The position numbers and the translations under genes are program-made. A model generated the notes under the pieces. That model saw only the letters and a program-made list of their open reading frames with translations. It ran no database searches and had not been told where the DNA came from. 10,193 nucleotides of DNA from Echinococcus granulosus (Eukaryota; Platyhelminthes; Cestoda; Cyclophyllidea; Taeniidae): positions 2,258 through 12,450 of the forward strand of contig NW_020170735.1 in the NCBI RefSeq assembly GCF_000524195.1, in the 5' to 3' direction. This document shows, piece after piece, positions 9,842-10,193 of this stretch (its first letter is position 1; every line of letters begins with the position of its first letter).

Positions 9842-10193
9842 CACGACAATCCCTACCATCGACTGCACGCGTTTGATTCACCAATTCATGCATTTAATCA
9901 TTTCTACCTCACATTTCTTACCATTACATTGCTTTAATTCGTTTGGCACTATCATAACATGAAATAGTAAATTGCGGGTTAGTACAAGTGCGTCCAGATG
10001 AAAAGAAGTAGGTACTTCCACAATGAATAATTAACATATAACATGAAAGGAGTTAATACGCGTTCTCCAGTGAGTGTTGTGCAGCAAAGTTCAAGCCCGC
10101 GATTTCGCACTAGCGTGTCAACGGTTTCCCATCCCACAACGTCTCAGATTTAAGATTGATAAGCAGTGTCTGGAAGTTGCATGCTCGTCAACA
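9842..10193. other. Non-coding stretch, nothing identified
   Basis: No open frame of note occurs here. The only structure I see is a 14-base near-palindrome (GAAGTA-GG-TACTTC) at 10005-10018, which is short enough to be chance. The window ends inside this featureless sequence. Confidence 0.55.

Noticed and set aside
1..10193. CRISPR array, insertion sequence, prophage or bacterial operon
   Set aside because: No regularly spaced repeats, no long terminal inverted repeats, no transposase frame and no dense long reading frames exist anywhere in the window.

Overview
The window has roughly 43% GC by partial counting. I find no gene in it that I can defend. It has no long reading frame, no operon-like packing, no ribosome-binding-site pattern and no recognisable protein, tRNA, rRNA or spliceosomal RNA. 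This looks like intergenic or intronic DNA of a eukaryote, probably an animal. The base composition and the short C-rich, G-rich and CA/TG-rich patches would fit a parasitic flatworm such as a tapeworm, but that is an impression only and no diagnostic sequence backs it.

The key argument against genes is statistical. At this composition about 6% of random codons are stops. Six frames of a 10.2 kb window should then give a longest stop-free run of about 110-130 codons by chance. The longest frame here is 125 codons and opens on TTG rather than ATG. None of the peptides resembles a family I know. Short exons of a spliced gene cannot be excluded, because I cannot search for homology.

Layout. 1-2900: unremarkable single-copy-looking sequence. 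2911-2966: two adjacent short hairpins. 3541-3720: a block nearly devoid of C on the + strand. 3800-4236: an oppositely skewed, C/T-rich block with several overlapping open frames and a mild triplet bias. 4660-5275: a cluster of short ATG- and non-ATG frames with no recognisable product. 5276-7015: nothing definite. 7016-7063: a small hairpin between 8-nt direct repeats. 7091-7136: a degenerate AGAC-type simple repeat. 7381-7620: a G-rich stretch that becomes CpG-dense, followed by an imperfect hairpin at 7612-7668. 7669-10193: unremarkable, with a T-rich patch, one 7-bp hairpin and a tiny 7-nt tandem repeat.

No set of genes can be assembled into a system here. The observations below are small compositional and structural oddities, most of them close to what chance allows.
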